In this document: positions 25,197 to 33,857 of the stretch, piece by piece
How positions within the stretch are numbered: position 1 is the stretch's first letter
How the letters are laid out: the number at the start of each line of letters is the position of its first letter
Source: Actinomycetota bacterium
GTDB taxonomy: Bacteria > Actinomycetota > Thermoleophilia > Gaiellales > Gaiellaceae
Reading direction: 5' to 3'
Length of the DNA: 34,905 nt
Assembly (NCBI GenBank): GCA_005883355.1
Contig: VAXG01000107.1
Location: 1 to 34,905 of the forward strand
Translations under genes and position numbers: made by a program
The notes under the pieces: model-generated
What the model was told of the DNA's origin: nothing
Database searches by the model: none
What the model saw: the letters and a program-made list of their open reading frames with translations, nothing else

Positions 25197-25712
25197 ATGT
25201 GGAGCCATCGAAGGTCTCGCCGCTCGTTTGATCCAGAGGCGACCCTTAGGAACCATCGCGCCGAGGCGCGCGAGGAATTCGTTCAGAGCCTCGCGGACCA
25301 CGTCGGCGCGGAGCGCCCCGTCTATCGCACGGCCTGGTCGCGTCTCGCCTTTGCCGGCGCAGCCTCGACCATGATCCTCGGGATGTTCGCCTCGTTCGGC
25401 GGGGTCGGATATGCCGCCGGAGGGGCGTCGTCGGCCTACTCGGTCGTGAAGAAGGCCGTCGTCCAGCACAAGCTGAGCGTCGACGTGCACAAGTCTTCGG
25501 CCTCTGCCCAGTACCCCGACACCACGCCGGCGCAACCGCCGGCAAACAACGTCGCCGGCCAGACGGAGGTCAAGGGTACGGCCGCCGGTGCCGTCGCGGG
25601 CGCACAGACGCTGCCCTTCACGGGCATCTCGCTGCTCGTGACCGTCCTGGTCGGATTCACACTTCTAGCCACCGGCTTGATCCTGCGCCGCCGCGAGCGA
25701 CGCGATTCGTAA
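25197..25712 (+). CDS. LPFTG-anchored membrane protein with anti-sigma-like N-terminus
   Basis: 171 residues. It ends in a textbook sorting signal: LPFTG (139-143), a hydrophobic helix (145-163) and RRRERR (164-169), so it is probably a sortase substrate. The N-terminal ~48 residues (charged, with ATLRNHRAEAREEFVQSLADHV) precede another helix at about 50-74, instead of a signal peptide at the very start. This arrangement resembles small membrane regulators near ECF sigma factors. The linker is Ala/Pro/Thr-rich. ATG 25197 has GGAAGG about 9 bases upstream. No sortase gene lies in the window. It is divergent from the tyrosine kinase and followed by a strong terminator. Function unknown; a cell-wall attachment role near the EPS machinery is inference. 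Confidence 0.75.
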   Translation: MWSHRRSRRSFDPEATLRNHRAEAREEFVQSLADHVGAERPVYRTAWSRLAFAGAASTMILGMFASFGGVGYAAGGASSAYSVVKKAVVQHKLSVDVHKSSASAQYPDTTPAQPPANNVAGQTEVKGTAAGAVAGAQTLPFTGISLLVTVLVGFTLLATGLILRRRERRDS

Positions 25713-25734
25713 ACGCACTCCAAGGACGTTTCTG

Positions 25735-25768
25735 AGAAGGCCCGCGCAAGAGCGCGGGCCTTCTTTTT
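25735..25768 (+). terminator. Strong Rho-independent terminator
   Basis: AGAAGGCCCGCGC (25735-25747) pairs perfectly with GCGCGGGCCTTCT (25752-25764), a 13-bp stem with a 4-base AAGA loop, followed by a T-run. It lies 23 bases after the LPFTG stop. The arms would also fold on the other strand, but no T-tract follows there. Confidence 0.92.
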
Positions 25769-25914
25769 GCCGCGGTCACGGTGCTACAGTCGGCTTGGGG
25801 AGGTAGGTAGTGACGCGGCTAAAGAAGGCGAGAGGGACATCGCTTGCGGTTGTCCAATTGCCGAATAAACCACCGTGGGGATCGACGCCTGGCTCGTCGG
25901 CGCCGGCGCGCTGA

Positions 25915-27357
25915 ATGTTCGAGTCGACCGGCACATTCGCGCTCTTCGATTACTTTCGCGTCCCGTACGAGCGCGTGGACGCCGAGCCTGTGGCTCCGGG
26001 CCTCGCGTCCTTGTCTGTCCGCGGCGAGACGGCAAGCCTGTTCTGGCCACTCGATGCTGCCCTGACATCTGAGCGGCCCCGGCCGAGCAGCTACTTCCTC
26101 GATACCACGCCGCTCTTCGGGCGAGTCGTCCCCGACGGAGAGGTGCGTTCCTGGCTGCGACGCATCGGCGGAAAGTGGCGTCCCTCCGAGGACGTTCGCA
26201 ACGAGCAGGGCACCCTAGTCGGAGCCGTCTGGCGGAGAGAAGACGGGTCGACGGTTCTTCCATTCGACCCGAGCGAGCTGATCCAGAACTACTGGAGCGA
26301 GCGCTACCTGGACTACATTCGGCCGGCGGCGCTCAGTCACCTGGCCGGGTTGGCTCGGCGCGGTTACTACCGCGCGCGACCGCTGCTACCCCGGAGCGTC
26401 CAGATGAGCATGCGGCGGTCCTTCAGTCGCGTGCAGTCGAAATCTCGTTTTCCACGCTGGCCCGTGGAGACGGCCTTGCACGACTTCTACGATTTCCTCT
26501 TCGCCACCGTTGCCGGTGTGGCAGAGCGACCTATCCCCTTCATCGGACTGTGGCCGCGCAACTGGGCTTGGGCCCTCGTGCTCACTCACGACGTCGAGGC
26601 CCAGCTCGGTTACGAGAAGCTGCCGGAGCTCCTTCGCGTCGAGGTCGAGGCCGGCTACCGATCGTCGTGGAACTTCGTCCCACGTAACCGCTACGTCGTC
26701 GCTGATGAGCTCGTCGAGACCCTGCGCGAGCACGGGTTCGAGGTCGGCGTTCACGGCTTCAACCACGACGGCCGCGACCTCTCTTCGCTCGCGACCCTGC
26801 AGCGGCGGCTGCCGGCGATTCGAGATTACGCGGAACGCTGGCAGGCGAAAGGATTCCGCTCGCCGGGGACATTGCGCTCCGCCGAGCTGATGCCGTTGCT
26901 CGGCTTCGACTACGACTCGTCCTACACCGACACTGCTCCCTTCGAGCCGCAGGCCGGCGGCTGCTGCACGTGGCTTCCGTACATGATCGAGGACCTCGTC
27001 GAGTTGCCGATCACGCTTACCCAAGATCACACGCTGTTCGACCTCTTGGGATACCGCGACGAGACCATCTGGCTCGAGAAGGCCCGCTTCCTTCGCCAAC
27101 GCGGAGGGATGGCCCTGATCCTCACCCATTCCGACTACGTCGGGAACCCATATCTCGTGGATTCGTATCGGCGGCTGCTTCACGAGTTCGCCGACGACTC
27201 GACCGCCTGGAAGGCTCTGCCACGGGACGTCAGCGACTGGTGGCGCCGCCGCTCGAATTCGAGCCTCGAGGAAGTCGATGGGGAGTGGCGTGTCGTCGGG
27301 CCGGCCGAAAGAGAAGCGCGGGTGGAATTCAGCTCTCCGCACGTGCTTACGGCTTGA
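25915..27357 (+). CDS. Polysaccharide deacetylase-like protein (NodB-type)
   Basis: 480 residues. The NodB-like core starts at LTHDVE (223-228; Asp226 as base, metal Asp/His motif) and has VHGFNHDG (279-286; H280, H284), RSPG (315-318) and LTHSDY (403-408). It would remove N-acetyl (or similar) groups from a glycan. The ~210-residue N-terminal region (FALFDYFRVPYERVD...) is of unknown role. No signal peptide is apparent. ATG 25915 has no Shine-Dalgarno site and is directly preceded by an in-frame TGA. A GTG-started frame from 25875 (MGIDAWLVGAGALNV) looks like the missing N-terminus and would join after removing one base near 25916-25922. This could be a frameshift or an assembly error. Confidence 0.72.
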   Translation: MFESTGTFALFDYFRVPYERVDAEPVAPGLASLSVRGETASLFWPLDAALTSERPRPSSYFLDTTPLFGRVVPDGEVRSWLRRIGGKWRPSEDVRNEQGTLVGAVWRREDGSTVLPFDPSELIQNYWSERYLDYIRPAALSHLAGLARRGYYRARPLLPRSVQMSMRRSFSRVQSKSRFPRWPVETALHDFYDFLFATVAGVAERPIPFIGLWPRNWAWALVLTHDVEAQLGYEKLPELLRVEVEAGYRSSWNFVPRNRYVVADELVETLREHGFEVGVHGFNHDGRDLSSLATLQRRLPAIRDYAERWQAKGFRSPGTLRSAELMPLLGFDYDSSYTDTAPFEPQAGGCCTWLPYMIEDLVELPITLTQDHTLFDLLGYRDETIWLEKARFLRQRGGMALILTHSDYVGNPYLVDSYRRLLHEFADDSTAWKALPRDVSDWWRRRSNSSLEEVDGEWRVVGPAEREARVEFSSPHVLTA

Positions 27358-27451
27358 CGCGGCCGGCACGAGCTCCCTGAAACTGTACGCCGAAGTGAGT
27401 TGGTGCTACATCTACGAGATGGGAACGGGAAGCTGACTGCGGGCTGCGGGC

Positions 27452-28447
27452 GTGCTCGAACTCTTTTCCACCTGCCCACAGTCCAAGGATCTGCCCGCGG
27501 ACGTGTATCGGCGGCGGGTGGCCGAAGTCGCGGCGTGGAGTGATCGCGCCGGGTATCGCGGGATCCTCGTCTACACGGACAACCAGCTCGTCGATCCCTG
27601 GCTCGTCGCGCAGGTCGTCATCGAGTCGACCGAGCAGCTGTGCCCGCTGATAGCGGTCCAGCCTGTCTACATGCACCCGTACACCGTCGCCAACATGGTG
27701 TCTTCCTTCGCGCACATCTACGGCCGGCGGATCTTCTTGAACATGGTCGCCGGCGGATTCCGTAACGATCTGCTCGCACTCGGCGACGAGACCGAGCATG
27801 CGGAGCGTTATGCGCGCGTCGTCGAATACACGCTCCTCGTGAAGCGCCTCCTGCAGGGCGAGCGAGTGTCCTTCACCGGCCGCTACTACACCGTCGAAAA
27901 CCTGTCCCTGACTCCCGCGCTTGCTCCGCACCTTTTCCCCGGGATCTTCGTCTCGGGATCTTCGGAATCCGGCGTCGCCGCGGCTCGCGCAATCGGGGCC
28001 ACCGCAGTGAAGTATCCGAAACCGCCCAACGAGGAGATCTCCACCTTGGCCGACGGTGCCGGCATCGGCATGCGCGTCGGCATCATCGCTCGCGACGACG
28101 ACTCGCAGGCATGGAAGGTGGCACGCGCGCGGTTTCCCGAGGACCGCAAAGGCCAGATAACCCATGCGCTCGCGATGAAAGTCACGGACTCGCACTGGCA
28201 CCGCCAGCTTTCCGAGCTCGGTACCGAGCCACCCTCGGCGGAGAATCCGTACTGGCTCGGGCCTTTCGAGAACTACAAGACCTTCTGTCCCTATCTCGTC
28301 GGGAGCTACAAGAGTGTCGCGATCGAGCTTGCCCGCTACATCGAGCTCGGGTTCGAGACGTTCATCCTCGACATCCCTCCTGACGAAGAGGAGCTCCAGC
28401 ATGCGGCCCTCGCGTTCGAGCAAGCGTCTCGGCGCGCGCCGGCTTGA
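27452..28447 (+). CDS. LLM-class flavin-dependent monooxygenase (SsuD-like)
   Basis: 331 residues, bacterial-luciferase-like TIM barrel. The N-terminus (RVAEVAAWSDRAGYRGILVYTDN) and VYMHPYTVANMVSSFAHIYGRRIFLNMVAGG (72-102) match alkanesulfonate monooxygenase-like members. KRLLQGERVSFTGRYY and FVSGSSESGVAAARAIG follow in family order. Such enzymes use FMNH2 and O2 to oxidise a carbon, sulfur or nitrogen substrate. No sulfonate transporter or flavin reductase is nearby. Its stop overlaps the adenylation-enzyme start by 4 bases (TTGA), making it the first gene of the carrier-protein operon. A role in oxidising an activated or carrier-bound substrate is inference. GTG 27452 lies ~95 bases after the deacetylase. 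Confidence 0.83.
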   Translation: MLELFSTCPQSKDLPADVYRRRVAEVAAWSDRAGYRGILVYTDNQLVDPWLVAQVVIESTEQLCPLIAVQPVYMHPYTVANMVSSFAHIYGRRIFLNMVAGGFRNDLLALGDETEHAERYARVVEYTLLVKRLLQGERVSFTGRYYTVENLSLTPALAPHLFPGIFVSGSSESGVAAARAIGATAVKYPKPPNEEISTLADGAGIGMRVGIIARDDDSQAWKVARARFPEDRKGQITHALAMKVTDSHWHRQLSELGTEPPSAENPYWLGPFENYKTFCPYLVGSYKSVAIELARYIELGFETFILDIPPDEEELQHAALAFEQASRRAPA

Positions 28448-29973
28448 CCGCATCAGGGGACCACGCACCGGTCTCTTCGCGCTTTCTCCACGCAGCATCC
28501 CTTTTTCCGGAACGGCCGGCGCTCGAGGTCGCGGGCACAACGCTCACGTACAGCGAGCTACATCGGCGCGCACTCGGGATCGCCCGCCTGCTGCTGGAAC
28601 GAGATCCGGGGAGCGGCACACCCCCCCTGAGCGCGGTCTTCGCGAGCCGAAGCGTCGAGGCGTTCGCGGCCGTCCTGGGGATTCTTCTTCGTGGCCACGG
28701 GTACGTCCCGCTCAATCCGCGCTTTCCCGTCCTGCGCAATCGCGAGATGCTCGAGCGAGCGGGCTGCCGCGTAGTCGTCGTCGACCCACAGCATCTGGAC
28801 GCAGCCCGCGAGTTGACGGCAGAGCTGCGGGAGCCGCCGCTCCTGCTGGTGCCGACCGGCGAGGAACCGGAAACGGAGGTTGCCCTGCCGTCGGGTGGAC
28901 CGGAGACGCCCGCCTATCTGCTCTTCACGTCCGGTAGCACGGGTCGCCCGAAAGGCGTGCTCGTGCGCCAGGCGAACGTGGTCGCGTTCCTCGACGCCAT
29001 CGCGGCGCGCTACGAATTGAACGAGACGGACCGGTTCTCGCAGCTGTTCGACCTCACATTCGACCTCTCCGCCTTCGACATGTTCGCCGCCTGGCAAAGC
29101 GGGGCATGCGTGTGTTGCCCGGGAGCCGGCCAGCTTCTCAGGCCCGCGGACTTCGTACGCGACTCTGGGCTCACCGTCTGGTTCTCGGTGCCGTCCGCAG
29201 CGATGTTCCTCGATCGTCTCGGCGGTCTGAAGCCGACCATGTTCCCCTCGCTGCGACTCAGTCTGTTCTGCGGCGAGGCTCTCACCGCAGAGCTCGCGGA
29301 TGCCTGGGCCGCGGCGGCGTCCAACTCGATCGTCGAGAACCTGTATGGCCCAACCGAGGCGACGATCGCGTGCACCGCTCATACGTGGCGGCCCGGCTCG
29401 CCGCCCGGTGCAAACGGGTTCGTTCCGATCGGAGAGCCGATGGGGCCGACGGAGTCACGAGTCGTCGACGCGGAACTGCGCGAGGTCGGTGACGGCGAGC
29501 CCGGACAGCTACTCCTCGGCGGGCCCCAGGTTGTCGACGGCTACTGGGACGACCCGGCGGCTACGGCGCGCTCGTTCGTCACGATGCCGGGCAAGGGTCA
29601 GGGGTACCTCACGGGCGACCGTGTCCTCCGCCCTCGTGGTGGTGACCCACTCGAGTACCTGGCGCGGATCGACAGCCAGATCAAGATCCTGGGGCACCGC
29701 GTCGAGCTCGAGGAGGTGGAAGCCGTCCTGCGGGAGGAGGCCCAGGCGGAAGCCATCGCCGTCGGCTGGCCGCTCACCCCGTCCGGCGCTGCTGGAATCG
29801 TCGCTTTCATCGCAACCGCCTCCGTCGACACGGTCCGGCTTCGCCGCGCGCTCTCAGAGCGTCTACCCGAGTTCATGGTGCCGCGCGAGCTGCGCCTCGT
29901 CGCGGAGCTTCCGTTGAACGCGAACGGAAAGCGCGATCGCAAAGCCGTCCTATCCCTGCTCGAGGCCGAGTGA
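28444..29973 (+). CDS. Free-standing amino-acid adenylation enzyme, DltA/NRPS-like
   Basis: 509 residues, the length of DltA. Core motifs: A3 LLFTSGSTGRPKG (159-171), A4 FDLTFDLSAFDMF (202-213) with Asp207 in the position that binds the amino group, A5 NLYGPTEAT (299-307), A7 YLTGDR (388-393), A8 RIDSQIKILGHRVELEEVE (408-426) and A10 NGKRDRKAV with catalytic Lys496. It would form aminoacyl-AMP and load it on the next gene's carrier protein. The conserved Asp favours an alpha-amino acid; which one cannot be read reliably here. TTG 28444 overlaps the monooxygenase stop. No condensation domain, thioesterase or DltB/DltD is present, so transfer is probably done by the downstream acyltransferase. 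Motifs are strong. Confidence 0.88.
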   Translation: MTASGDHAPVSSRFLHAASLFPERPALEVAGTTLTYSELHRRALGIARLLLERDPGSGTPPLSAVFASRSVEAFAAVLGILLRGHGYVPLNPRFPVLRNREMLERAGCRVVVVDPQHLDAARELTAELREPPLLLVPTGEEPETEVALPSGGPETPAYLLFTSGSTGRPKGVLVRQANVVAFLDAIAARYELNETDRFSQLFDLTFDLSAFDMFAAWQSGACVCCPGAGQLLRPADFVRDSGLTVWFSVPSAAMFLDRLGGLKPTMFPSLRLSLFCGEALTAELADAWAAAASNSIVENLYGPTEATIACTAHTWRPGSPPGANGFVPIGEPMGPTESRVVDAELREVGDGEPGQLLLGGPQVVDGYWDDPAATARSFVTMPGKGQGYLTGDRVLRPRGGDPLEYLARIDSQIKILGHRVELEEVEAVLREEAQAEAIAVGWPLTPSGAAGIVAFIATASVDTVRLRRALSERLPEFMVPRELRLVAELPLNANGKRDRKAVLSLLEAE

Positions 29974-30245
29974 TGAAACCCCCGAGCGCCGCTGCAATCC
30001 GCGACCTGATCCTCGAACGCACAGCCGAGCAACTGGCAGCACGCGGGCTGACACCGTCCGATGTTCCGCCGGACTTCGATCTGCTGCTCGAAGGGCTGAT
30101 CGACTCCTTTGGCGTGGTAGAGATCATCCTGATGCTCGAGCAGCGTTTTGCAATCGAGTTCGACTTCGACGAGCTGCCCGCGGACGACCTCACGAAGATC
30201 GGGCCGCTGGCCGCCTACGTCGAAAGGAAGAGCGCAGAGTCGTGA
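29970..30245 (+). CDS. Acyl/peptidyl carrier protein, DltC-like
   Basis: About 90 residues, acidic and helical, with GLIDSFGVVEI (42-52) in which Ser46 would carry phosphopantetheine. The EGLIDSFG form resembles DltC (EGxxDSxG). DFDLLLEG before it and FDFDELPADD after it complete the family pattern. Its stop overlaps the next start by 4 bases, and its GTG 29970 overlaps the adenylation stop by 4 bases (ATG 29973 is the alternative start). It probably receives the aminoacyl group from the upstream enzyme. No phosphopantetheinyl transferase is in the window. Confidence 0.85.
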   Translation: MMKPPSAAAIRDLILERTAEQLAARGLTPSDVPPDFDLLLEGLIDSFGVVEIILMLEQRFAIEFDFDELPADDLTKIGPLAAYVERKSAES

Positions 30246-30766
30246 GAAAGAACCTCGCCGGCGTTCGAAACCGCCTGTTACAGGTGGTAGCGCTCTACGC
30301 CCCCGGTGGAGACTCGACGCGAGTCAGGCTGCACCGGCTTCGCGGCGTCGAGATCGGTGAAGACACCTGGATCGGCTTCGACACCCTCATCGAGCCTTCG
30401 TACCCACACCGGGTCGTGATCGGCCGGCGGGTCGCCGTCGGAATGCGCGTTCTGATCCTCGCGCACTTCGCGCACCACGGCCGCAACCGGGAATCAAGTG
30501 AGGGCACGATGGACGACCGCGTCTCCGTACGAATCGAAGACGACGCCTTCATCGGCCCCGGAGTCATGATCATGCCGAACGTGACAATCGGAGCCGGGGC
30601 CGTCGTGGCAGCGGGAAGCGTCGTGACACGCTCGGTCGCGCCGCTCACGATGGTCCAGGGCAATCCTGCAAAGCCGATCGCCCGCTGCGGGATCCCGCTC
30701 GGGTTGGACACACCGATCAAAGAGTTCTACCGTCGACTCACGCCCATCGAGCCGCCCGCCGAGTAG
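30242..30766 (+). CDS. Left-handed beta-helix (hexapeptide) acyltransferase
   Basis: 174 residues. Hexapeptide repeats run through VEIGEDTWIGFDTLIEPSYPHRVVIGRRVAVGMRVLILAH and later IGPGVMIMPNVTIGAGAVVAAGSVVTRSV, followed by QGNPAKPIAR. His residues near LAHFAHHG are the usual catalytic position. Such enzymes transfer acyl groups (often acetyl from acetyl-CoA) to sugars or amino sugars. Between a carrier protein and a formyltransferase, the enzyme may use the carrier-bound aminoacyl group or act on the same sugar; both are inference. GTG 30242 overlaps the carrier stop; the formyltransferase starts directly after its stop. Confidence 0.85.
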   Translation: MRKNLAGVRNRLLQVVALYAPGGDSTRVRLHRLRGVEIGEDTWIGFDTLIEPSYPHRVVIGRRVAVGMRVLILAHFAHHGRNRESSEGTMDDRVSVRIEDDAFIGPGVMIMPNVTIGAGAVVAAGSVVTRSVAPLTMVQGNPAKPIARCGIPLGLDTPIKEFYRRLTPIEPPAE

Positions 30767-31696
<930 letters not shown>

Positions 31697-31707
31697 GGTG
31701 GGCGCCC

Positions 31708-32325
31708 GTGGATGTGTTCTCGATCGCGTTCGTCTGCACGGGCAATCGCTTTCGGAGCCCGCTGGCCGAGGCGTTCGTTCAACGACTCACGCTCGGGCTT
31801 CCGGTGACCGTCGAGTCGTTTGGAACGCTCCCGCTCGAGAACGCGCTGCCACTGAAGGAAGCGACCGAGATTGCATTGTGGTGCGGGATCTCGCTGTCGT
31901 CCCACCGGACGCGCTATGTCAACAATGCATCGCTCGAGGAAGTCGACCTTCTACTCGGGTTCGAGCCTGCGCACATCCAACAGGCGGTTGTCGACGCACG
32001 TGCGCCACGCGAACGTTCCTTCACGCTGGGCGACTTCGTATCCCTCCTTCCTGCCGAGGGAGCCGCGCCGGACGACGACGTCGTCAAGAGAGCCGGCTCG
32101 CTGGTGGCCGCCGCAGGGGATCGCCTCGCCGAATTTCCCAAGCCGACGATGAGCGCCATGCGCGACCCGTTCGGAGGTTCCTGGAAGCTGTACCGGCAGA
32201 CGGCGTCCGATATCCGCGATCTTTCGGTCACCCTCGTCGAGAGACTGTTCGGGGTTACGGACGCGCATGCCCTGCCTCCGGTGCCCCAGAAGCTCGGTCG
32301 AGCGCGTAAGACGCTCTGGCGCTAG
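31708..32325 (+). CDS. Low-molecular-weight protein-tyrosine phosphatase-like (Wzb/Etp type)
   Basis: 205 residues. The active-site loop CTGNRFRSP (10-18) gives the C-x5-R nucleophile Cys10 and Arg16, and Asp153-Pro154 (MRDPFGG) is the general acid. The family usually has ~145-160 residues; extra residues lie mainly at 90-150 and at the basic C-terminus. In EPS loci such enzymes dephosphorylate the Wzc kinase, so this is the second candidate phosphatase besides the unrelated PHP protein at 2430-3200. GTG 31708 is 11 bases after the formyltransferase stop. Its TAG shares a CTAG palindrome with the stop of the convergent acyl-ligase gene. Confidence 0.85.
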   Translation: MDVFSIAFVCTGNRFRSPLAEAFVQRLTLGLPVTVESFGTLPLENALPLKEATEIALWCGISLSSHRTRYVNNASLEEVDLLLGFEPAHIQQAVVDARAPRERSFTLGDFVSLLPAEGAAPDDDVVKRAGSLVAAAGDRLAEFPKPTMSAMRDPFGGSWKLYRQTASDIRDLSVTLVERLFGVTDAHALPPVPQKLGRARKTLWR

Positions 32326-33857
32326 ACGAGGCTGCCCTTGCGAACCTTTCCGCTCTCGGTGAGCGGGAGCTCGTCGAGGAGCACGACCTCCTTCGGCATC
32401 ATGAAGTTCTCCAGCTTCGAGCGCGCAAAGCGAAGGATGTCCTCCTCCGTCAACACCGCGCCCTCTTCGAGCACCACATAGGCCTGTAACGCCTCACCGA
32501 GAAGGTCGTCCGGGACGCCCACGACAGCCGCCTGCGAAACGCCGTCAAGACCGTGGAGCACGTTTTCGACTTCGACGGTGCTCACTTTCTCGCCGCGAGT
32601 CTTGACGATGTCATCGGTGCGACCGACGAAGTAGAGAAGGCCTTCGTCGTCGATCGTGAAGTGATCGTGGGTGCAGAGCATGCGCTCGCCGGGACCGGGC
32701 CCTTTCCTCAGCCAGTCCTTCGTCAACGCCGAGTCGCCCCAGTAGCCCATCATCAGGTGAGGCCCCCTGACGTGGAGGACACCGGTTTCGCCGGGCGCCA
32801 CCGGTTGACCCTTCTCGTCGAGCACGACGGCCTTGGTGCCCGGGATCGCCCGCCCCACCGAGGTCGGTTTCGCCTCGAGCAGCTCCGGCTCGAGATAGGA
32901 GACACGCACACACTCCGTTTGGCCATACATCCGATAGAGGCGGGCGCGCGGGAAGAGGCGCTTGATGCCGTCGTGGAACGAGGGCGGAAGCCCGGCCGCG
33001 GCGTTCGTGAGGCAGCTGACCGAGTCGTACGTACGGGAGTGCTGCATGCCGAGCAGCGTGGCGTACACCGTCGGCAGCGCAGCGAAAACTGTGGCCCGCT
33101 CGGAGTGGATCCGCTCGAGCGTTCGGCCGGGGAAGGCGAAGGTTCGCTCGAGCAGAAGCGTCCCGCCCAGACGAGCCGCGAGCAAGAGTTGGCTCAGCCC
33201 ATACGTGTAGGCGAGCGGGAGGATGCTCAGGATCCGATCGTCGGCGTCGAGACGCAGGTACTCGGCAATGCTCCCGATGACGAACACCAGCGCCTCGTGG
33301 CTCAGCATCACGCCCTTGGGCCGTCCCGTCGTCCCGGATGTGTAGACGAGTGCAGCCAGGTCGGCCGGGAGCGTCCCCGCCGTCGCGGGCTGCGGCTCGG
33401 TCGCAGCCAGCGCTTGCTCGAGGGTCGGAAAGGCCGTGACCGCGGCCGAGGTTTCAGTCGCGAACATTCGCGTGGCGCTGCCGCGCTGCGCCACGGCCTC
33501 TGCGGCGATGTTCAGGGAGTGTCCCTCCGCGAGGAGAAACGCGGCGTCGCTGTCGCCGAGGATAAGCGCGAGCTTCTCCGCCTTCGTTTGCGGGTTGACG
33601 CCGACGAAGACGCCGCCTGCGATCAGCGTCCCGAAGATCCCGGCGGCACAGCGAGCAGTGTTGTCCAGGTAGAGCGCGACACGATCTCCTGGCTGAAGCC
33701 CTTCGTCCTGAAGGAGTTTCGCGAACCGCAGCGACTCATCCGCCAGCTCCTCATACGTCCGTGGGCCGTATTCGTCGACAACGGCGTCGCGACGGGGCAC
33801 GGCTTGGGCAGAGCCGATCAGGCTGTCGTGTAGAAGCGGTTGGGCGGGCGGTCGCAT
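32322..33857 (-). CDS. AMP-forming acyl-CoA synthetase/ligase-like enzyme
   Basis: 511 residues of the ANL superfamily. LAALVYTSGTTGRPKGVMLSH is the phosphate-binding loop, YRMYGQTEC is A5, VGRTDDIVKTRGEKVSTVEVE the hinge and A8, and ESGKVRKG carries the final catalytic lysine. It activates a carboxylate as the acyl-AMP and passes it to CoA or a carrier protein. The acyl group is unknown. A similar acyl ligase accompanies an amidotransferase in exosortase-type EPS loci. ATG 33857 overlaps the upstream asparagine-synthase stop by one base (TGATG), so they form an operon. The gene is convergent with the phosphatase gene. Confidence 0.85.
   Translation of the reverse strand: MRPPAQPLLHDSLIGSAQAVPRRDAVVDEYGPRTYEELADESLRFAKLLQDEGLQPGDRVALYLDNTARCAAGIFGTLIAGGVFVGVNPQTKAEKLALILGDSDAAFLLAEGHSLNIAAEAVAQRGSATRMFATETSAAVTAFPTLEQALAATEPQPATAGTLPADLAALVYTSGTTGRPKGVMLSHEALVFVIGSIAEYLRLDADDRILSILPLAYTYGLSQLLLAARLGGTLLLERTFAFPGRTLERIHSERATVFAALPTVYATLLGMQHSRTYDSVSCLTNAAAGLPPSFHDGIKRLFPRARLYRMYGQTECVRVSYLEPELLEAKPTSVGRAIPGTKAVVLDEKGQPVAPGETGVLHVRGPHLMMGYWGDSALTKDWLRKGPGPGERMLCTHDHFTIDDEGLLYFVGRTDDIVKTRGEKVSTVEVENVLHGLDGVSQAAVVGVPDDLLGEALQAYVVLEEGAVLTEEDILRFARSKLENFMMPKEVVLLDELPLTESGKVRKGSLV

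Noticed and set aside
25147-25374. Small plus ORF beginning with an AGGAGG directly before ATG 25147
   Set aside because: The Shine-Dalgarno site touches the ATG (zero spacing) and most of the frame overlaps the LPFTG gene in a shadow frame. The first ~20 codons might be a leader peptide, but there is no support.
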